From the NCBI GenBank assembly GCA_027355725.1, contig DAIEHI010000104.1:17149-81148 (forward strand): a stretch of 64,000 bases of DNA, in the 5' to 3' direction. A program made the position numbers and the translations under genes. This document shows positions 60,017 to 64,000 of the stretch, piece after piece. The notes under the pieces were generated by a model. The model was not told the origin of the DNA. It saw only the letters and a program-made list of their open reading frames with translations, and made no database searches. The stretch's first letter is position 1. Each line of letters starts with the position of its first letter. The DNA is from Acidimicrobiaceae bacterium (GTDB taxonomy: Bacteria > Actinomycetota > Acidimicrobiia > Acidimicrobiales > RAAP-2).

Positions 60017-61753
60017 ATGTCGCTATGGCGTCTTCTTCGCAGATTTCTACGACCGTATCTGCGTCAGATCTCAATACTCGTCGTGCTGTTAGTCGCACAA
60101 ACCATTGGAAATCTGTACTTACCGAACTTGAACGCCGACATCATCAATGACGGTGTCGTAGCTGGAAATCTGCACTACATCGTGCATACGGGTGAATGGA
60201 TGCTGGCCCTGGCGTTGATCATCGGTGTCTTCTCGATCGTTGCCATCTACTGGGCGTCACAGGTCTCGATGGGTGCGGGCGCTGACATCAGAGGTGACGT
60301 CTTCAAACAAGTGCAGAGTTTTTCTGCGCGTGACATGAACAATTTCGGCACGGCCTCACTCATCACCCGTAACACCAATGACATCCAGCAGATTCAACTC
60401 TTCTTGCAGATGGCGCTCACCATGATGGTGATCGCGCCCATCATGTGCTTTGGCGGCATCATCATGGCTCTTCACGAAGGTCTCAAATTGTCGCTGCTCT
60501 TACTTGTGGCGGTGCCCGCCATGGGGATCTTCGTCGGTGCCGTCATGGTGAGAGTCGTTCCGCAGTTTCGCTCGATGCAAACCAAGATCGACCGTATCAA
60601 TGAGGTCCTTCGTGAGCAGATCACCGGCGTGAGGGTTATTCGGGCATTCGTGCGTAATGAGTCTGAAGCCGAGAGATTCGACGTGGCGAACGTGGCTCTG
60701 ACCAAGACCGCTCTCAACGTGAACCGCACCTTTGCGTTGATGTTGCCCACCATGATGGTGATCCTCAACCTCTCGTCGGTGGCGGTGATCTGGTTCGGTG
60801 GGCGACTGGTGAACGAAGGTGCCATGCCCATCGGCAATCTGACGGCGTTCCTTACCTACATCTTGCAGATTCTCCTTTCAGTGATGATGGCGGTGATGGT
60901 GGCGATCTTGCTACCACGAGCGGCCGCGAGCGGTGAGCGAGTGATGCAGGTGCTTGACACCACGGCGGTCATCTCAGACATCGTGAACCCGGTGACGCCG
61001 CACGAGTTGAGTGGTCGCGTGGAATTCTCGAACGTGACCTTTGCGTACCCGGGCAGCGAGAGGCCGGTCCTTGACCGTCTCAGTTTCACGTTCGAGCCGG
61101 GTGCTACCAGCGCGATCATCGGTGGCACGGGTAGTGGCAAGACGACGTTGCTCAACTTGATACCCCGCTTCTTTGACGCCACTGAGGGTCAACTGCTCGT
61201 CAACGGTGTCGACGTTCGCGAACAGGCTCGCGAGGAACTGTGGCGCTCACTCGGTATCGTCCCCCAAGCGGCGTACTTGTTCAGCGGAACGGTTGCGAGC
61301 AACCTGCGCTTTGGTCGTGAGGGCGCGAGCGAAGCGCAGTTGTGGCGGGCCCTTGACATCGCCCAGGCGAGTGATTTTGTTCGCGAGATGCCCGGCGGTC
61401 TTGAGGCACGGATCGATCAAGGCGGTACCAACGTCTCAGGTGGGCAGCGACAACGTCTCGCCATCGCGAGAGCGCTCGTCAAAGAACCGAGTATCTACCT
61501 CTTTGACGATTGTTTCTCTGCCTTGGATGCGGCGACTGACGCGCGCCTGCGAGCGGCGTTGAGGACCGGCACCGAGAACGCATCGGTGATCATCGTGGCC
61601 CAGCGCGTCAGCACGATCATGCACGCGGATCGGATCATTGTGCTCGAAGATGGTCGAGTGGTCGGCATGGGCAGCCACGAGGACCTGCTCGAGACTTGTA
61701 GTGAGTATCGAGAGATCGTCGTCTCCCAACTCGGAGCGGAGGCCGCGCGATGA
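60017..61753 (+). CDS. Heterodimeric ABC exporter subunit A
   Basis: The 578-residue protein has six membrane helices and a C-terminal ATPase. Motifs: Walker A GGTGSGKTT, signature NVSGGQRQRLAIARAL (canonical) and Walker B SIYLFDDCFSALD, in which aspartate stands where the catalytic glutamate normally is. Thus the ATP site built on its Walker motifs is degenerate, as in TM287 of Thermotoga or BmrC. AAGGAG precedes the ATG. It overlaps subunit B by an ATGA junction. The exported compound is unknown. Confidence 0.93.
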   Translation: MSLWRLLRRFLRPYLRQISILVVLLVAQTIGNLYLPNLNADIINDGVVAGNLHYIVHTGEWMLALALIIGVFSIVAIYWASQVSMGAGADIRGDVFKQVQSFSARDMNNFGTASLITRNTNDIQQIQLFLQMALTMMVIAPIMCFGGIIMALHEGLKLSLLLLVAVPAMGIFVGAVMVRVVPQFRSMQTKIDRINEVLREQITGVRVIRAFVRNESEAERFDVANVALTKTALNVNRTFALMLPTMMVILNLSSVAVIWFGGRLVNEGAMPIGNLTAFLTYILQILLSVMMAVMVAILLPRAAASGERVMQVLDTTAVISDIVNPVTPHELSGRVEFSNVTFAYPGSERPVLDRLSFTFEPGATSAIIGGTGSGKTTLLNLIPRFFDATEGQLLVNGVDVREQAREELWRSLGIVPQAAYLFSGTVASNLRFGREGASEAQLWRALDIAQASDFVREMPGGLEARIDQGGTNVSGGQRQRLAIARALVKEPSIYLFDDCFSALDAATDARLRAALRTGTENASVIIVAQRVSTIMHADRIIVLEDGRVVGMGSHEDLLETCSEYREIVVSQLGAEAAR

Positions 61754-63675
61754 GCATGGGCATGGGGCCGATGCGTGGCGCAGGAGTGCCAGTACAAAAG
61801 AGCAGGGACCTTCGCGGCACAACGCGTCGGCTCTTCTCGCTTTTGGGACCTGAACGCTTCAAACTAGCGCTCGCATTGGTGCTGGGCGTCGCGTCGGTGG
61901 GTTTTCTGGTCTCGGGTCCACAGATCCTTGGCAACGCAACCAACATCCTCTTCGACGGAATCGTGAGCAAGATGCTGCCGGTGGGAACTAGCAAAGCCCA
62001 GGCCATTGAACTGCTTCGAACGCACGGTCACGGGCAACTCGCCTCGATGATTTCGGGGATGAATGTCACTCCGGGCGTGGGCGTCGACATCACGCGCATG
62101 GGCCAGGTTCTTGGCGTCGCTGCATTGGTCTATCTCGTCGGCGCGACCTTCAATTATCTGCAAGGTTTCACGATGTCGGGTCTCACCCAGCGACTCATGT
62201 CCAAGATGCGTGCCGACGTCGAGGTCAAGATGAGCCACTTGCCGCTTCGCTACTTTGACAGCCATTCTCACGGTGACGTCCTCAGTCGGGTGACCAACGA
62301 TATTGACAACCTCACTACCACGATCCAGCAGGGCCTCAGTCAACTCATGACCTCAATCCTCACCATCGTCGGGGTCCTGGGGATGATGTTCTGGATCTCA
62401 CCACTGTTGGCGGCGGTCAGCATTATCACCATTCCGCTCGCGCTCGTGGTCACGACGCTGATCGCTAAGCGCTCGCAACGTCACTTCGCTGACCAGTGGC
62501 GCCAAACTGGCTCGCTCAACGGACTCGTCGAGGAAACCCATACCGGTCATGAACTGGTTCAGGTCTATGGTCGAAGCGACGCGACTGTGGCCGAGTTCAA
62601 TCGCCAGAACAAATCGCTCTATCTCGCCAGTTTCAAGGCGCAGTTCCTTTCGGGGATGATTCAGCCGTCCATGCAGTTCATCTCGAATATCAACTACGTG
62701 ACCATCGCGGTGCTCGGAGGATACCGGGTTGCATCGGGTCTGCTTTCTCTTGGTGCGGTGACTGCGTTCATTCAGTACTCGCGCCAGTTCACGATGCCCA
62801 TCACCCAGATTGCGAGTCAGATGAACATGCTCCAATCCGGGGTTGCCTCTGCCGAGCGGGTCTTTGAGTTCCTCGACGCCAGTGAAGAGCTCCCCGACAC
62901 GCTCGAGGCACCTCTGGCGGAGAGGGCAGGCGTCCAACGCGGTGCAGTCACCCTAGAGCGCGTCAGTTTTCGCTACGAGGTGAACGAGCCATTGATTGAG
63001 GACTTCAGCCTCGAAGTCGCGCCTGGTGAGACCGTCGCCATCGTTGGTCCAACGGGTGCGGGAAAGACCACGGTGGTGAACCTGCTCGTGCGCTTCTACG
63101 AGATCGATTCGGGGCGCATACTCCTTGACGGCGTCGATTACCGCGATCTCAGTCGAGACCAAGTTCGTCGGGCCTTCGGGATGGTCCTGCAGGACACGTG
63201 GATGTTCTCTGGATCGATTCGTGACAACATCCGATACGGAAGGCCTGACGCGAGTGACGAGGAAGTGGTTCGCGCCGCCGAGGCGGCGCACGTCGATGGT
63301 TTCGTTCGTACCCTGCCCGATGGCTACGCGACGGTGCTCGATGAGGATGCATCGAACCTCTCATCGGGTCAGAAGCAGTTGCTCACCATTGCCCGCGCGT
63401 TCCTCGCCAACCAGAGCATTCTGATCCTCGACGAGGCAACGAGCAATGTCGACACTCGCACCGAGGTCCTCATTCAAGAAGCGATGTCGCGCCTTCGACA
63501 GGGTCGCACCAGCTTTGTCATCGCGCACCGATTGTCAACGATTCGTGACGCCGACACGATTATCGTCATGCAGCATGGGCGCATCGTCGAACAAGGCGAT
63601 CATGAGTCATTGATGGCAGCCAAGGGCGCCTACTACGAGCTCTACGAGAGTCAGTTCAGCGACGCTGGGACGTGA
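61750..63675 (+). CDS. Heterodimeric ABC exporter subunit B
   Basis: The 641-residue protein has an extended N-terminus, six membrane helices, Walker A GPTGAGKTT, Walker B SILILDEATSNVD with the catalytic glutamate and the switch histidine in FVIAHRLSTI. Its signature reads NLSSGQKQLLTIARA, an altered form of LSGGQ. The altered signature together with subunit A's Asp-type Walker B forms the degenerate site; the other site is intact. That is the usual layout of asymmetric exporters. It overlaps subunit A and ends in a stem-loop region shared with xthA. Confidence 0.94.
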   Translation: MSMGMGPMRGAGVPVQKSRDLRGTTRRLFSLLGPERFKLALALVLGVASVGFLVSGPQILGNATNILFDGIVSKMLPVGTSKAQAIELLRTHGHGQLASMISGMNVTPGVGVDITRMGQVLGVAALVYLVGATFNYLQGFTMSGLTQRLMSKMRADVEVKMSHLPLRYFDSHSHGDVLSRVTNDIDNLTTTIQQGLSQLMTSILTIVGVLGMMFWISPLLAAVSIITIPLALVVTTLIAKRSQRHFADQWRQTGSLNGLVEETHTGHELVQVYGRSDATVAEFNRQNKSLYLASFKAQFLSGMIQPSMQFISNINYVTIAVLGGYRVASGLLSLGAVTAFIQYSRQFTMPITQIASQMNMLQSGVASAERVFEFLDASEELPDTLEAPLAERAGVQRGAVTLERVSFRYEVNEPLIEDFSLEVAPGETVAIVGPTGAGKTTVVNLLVRFYEIDSGRILLDGVDYRDLSRDQVRRAFGMVLQDTWMFSGSIRDNIRYGRPDASDEEVVRAAEAAHVDGFVRTLPDGYATVLDEDASNLSSGQKQLLTIARAFLANQSILILDEATSNVDTRTEVLIQEAMSRLRQGRTSFVIAHRLSTIRDADTIIVMQHGRIVEQGDHESLMAAKGAYYELYESQFSDAGT

Positions 63676-63719
63676 GGGCCCCAGCACGACGACTCCTGGG
63701 TGGACGAGCCCTCGCGTCC
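63668..63719. terminator. Bidirectional stem-loop between the exporter and xthA
   Basis: Outer arms 63668-63679 and 63708-63719 pair over 12 bp with one wobble; inside, CCCAG (63680-63684) pairs with CTGGG (63696-63700). The left arm covers the exporter's stop codon, and the convergent xthA gene ends a few bases to the right. There is no T-run on the plus strand. Confidence 0.5.
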
Positions 63720-63727
63720 GTCTCGGT

Positions 63728-64000
63728 TCAGCGCTCGAGAACGATGCTCACCGGGCAGTGGTCGCTACCCATGATCTCGGGATGGATCTCGGCCGACGTG
63801 ATCCGTGCGGCGAGGTCGTCAGAGACGAGGAAGTAGTCAATGCGCCAGCCGACGTTCCTCGCTCGGGCGCCCGAGAAGTTCGACCACCACGTATAGTGAC
63901 CGTTGCCCTGGGTGAACATCCGAAACGAATCAACGAATCCCGTGTCGATCAACTGGTTCATGCCGTGGCGCTCTTCGTTGGTGAAACCCGCCTTTCCGAC
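63728..64000 (-). CDS. xthA: Exodeoxyribonuclease III, C-terminal part (cut by window edge)
   Basis: The minus-strand frame is open from the right edge of the window and ends at 63728, giving the last 90 residues. AGFTNEERHG, then HYTWWSNFSGARARNVGWRI, IDYFLVSDDL and GSDHCPVSIVL belong to the ExoIII/AP-endonuclease family, with the final aspartate and histidine of SDHCPV in the active site. The enzyme processes AP sites and 3' ends during base excision repair. The rest of the gene lies outside the window. Confidence 0.92.
   Translation of the reverse strand, partial: VGKAGFTNEERHGMNQLIDTGFVDSFRMFTQGNGHYTWWSNFSGARARNVGWRIDYFLVSDDLAARITSAEIHPEIMGSDHCPVSIVLER

Overview
The window looks like chromosomal DNA of an actinomycete-type bacterium (Actinomycetota), quite possibly of the class Acidimicrobiia; the class is an inference, the phylum is well supported. 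Base composition looks moderately G+C-rich (not calculated), GTG and TTG starts are common, and genes are densely packed with many 4-nt ATGA/GTGA overlaps. The order miaA-dapF-hflX, then lexA, then a SOS-boxed LysM gene and nrdR follows the backbone around lexA in Mycobacterium tuberculosis (Rv2727c to Rv2718c). A CtpE-type P-type ATPase and a GH15/OtsA trehalose pair fit the same affiliation. No phage, insertion sequence, CRISPR array or rRNA was seen. Two tRNAs are present: Cys(GCA) and Val(GAC).

Layout. 1-5552 is a housekeeping run for tRNA modification and lysine/diaminopimelate synthesis (miaA 3' part, dapF, hflX, dapC, dapD, dapE). lexA is convergent with dapE and carries LexA boxes upstream. 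6437-12035 is a complete branched-chain amino-acid-type ABC importer (livK-H-M-G-F) plus a YbaK-type deacylase. 12089-14163 is a MoxR ATPase paired with a VWA protein that also has an N-terminal HEXXH motif. 14187-17207 holds two perfect LexA boxes, a LysM membrane protein of the DivS/ChiZ/YneA kind, nrdR, a PIG-L deacetylase and DNA polymerase IV. 17197-23824 has an L,D-transpeptidase, tRNA-Cys, an HxlR regulator divergent from an MFS exporter, the P-type ATPase and a histidine phosphatase.

23832-30703 is a minus-strand block: an acyltransferase, then an operon of a phosphosulfolactate-synthase-family protein, a VOC protein and an AMP-forming acyl ligase, then an aldehyde dehydrogenase and an SGNH hydrolase. 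30952-37335 has a HAD phosphatase, a second L,D-transpeptidase, a DnaQ-like exonuclease, tRNA-Val, an AraC/VOC pair and two tandem membrane diguanylate cyclases. 37411-37746 encodes a DksA/TraR-like protein without its zinc ligands. 38563-47241 is a coherent catabolic island: a polyamine-type ABC importer followed by gamma-glutamyl hydrolase, glutamine-synthetase-like ligase, aldehyde dehydrogenase and SDR, which together suggest uptake of an amine and its breakdown through gamma-glutamyl intermediates. 47330-54401 has a cysteine-synthase-like enzyme, a Ser/Thr kinase, a secreted repeat protein, an MFS transporter, an NAD(P)-binding protein and a two-domain VOC protein. 54534-59155 has a GH15 hydrolase, OtsA and a HAD phosphatase. 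59363-63675 has a TetR regulator and a heterodimeric ABC exporter. An exonuclease III gene is cut by the right edge.

Main points for a second look: the ComA-like/VOC/AMP-ligase operon; the MoxR plus metallopeptidase-VWA pair; LexA boxes split between lexA and the LysM/nrdR operon by about 8 kb of other genes; perfect stem-loops placed just after the binding-protein gene in both importers; and the zinc-less DksA-like protein.
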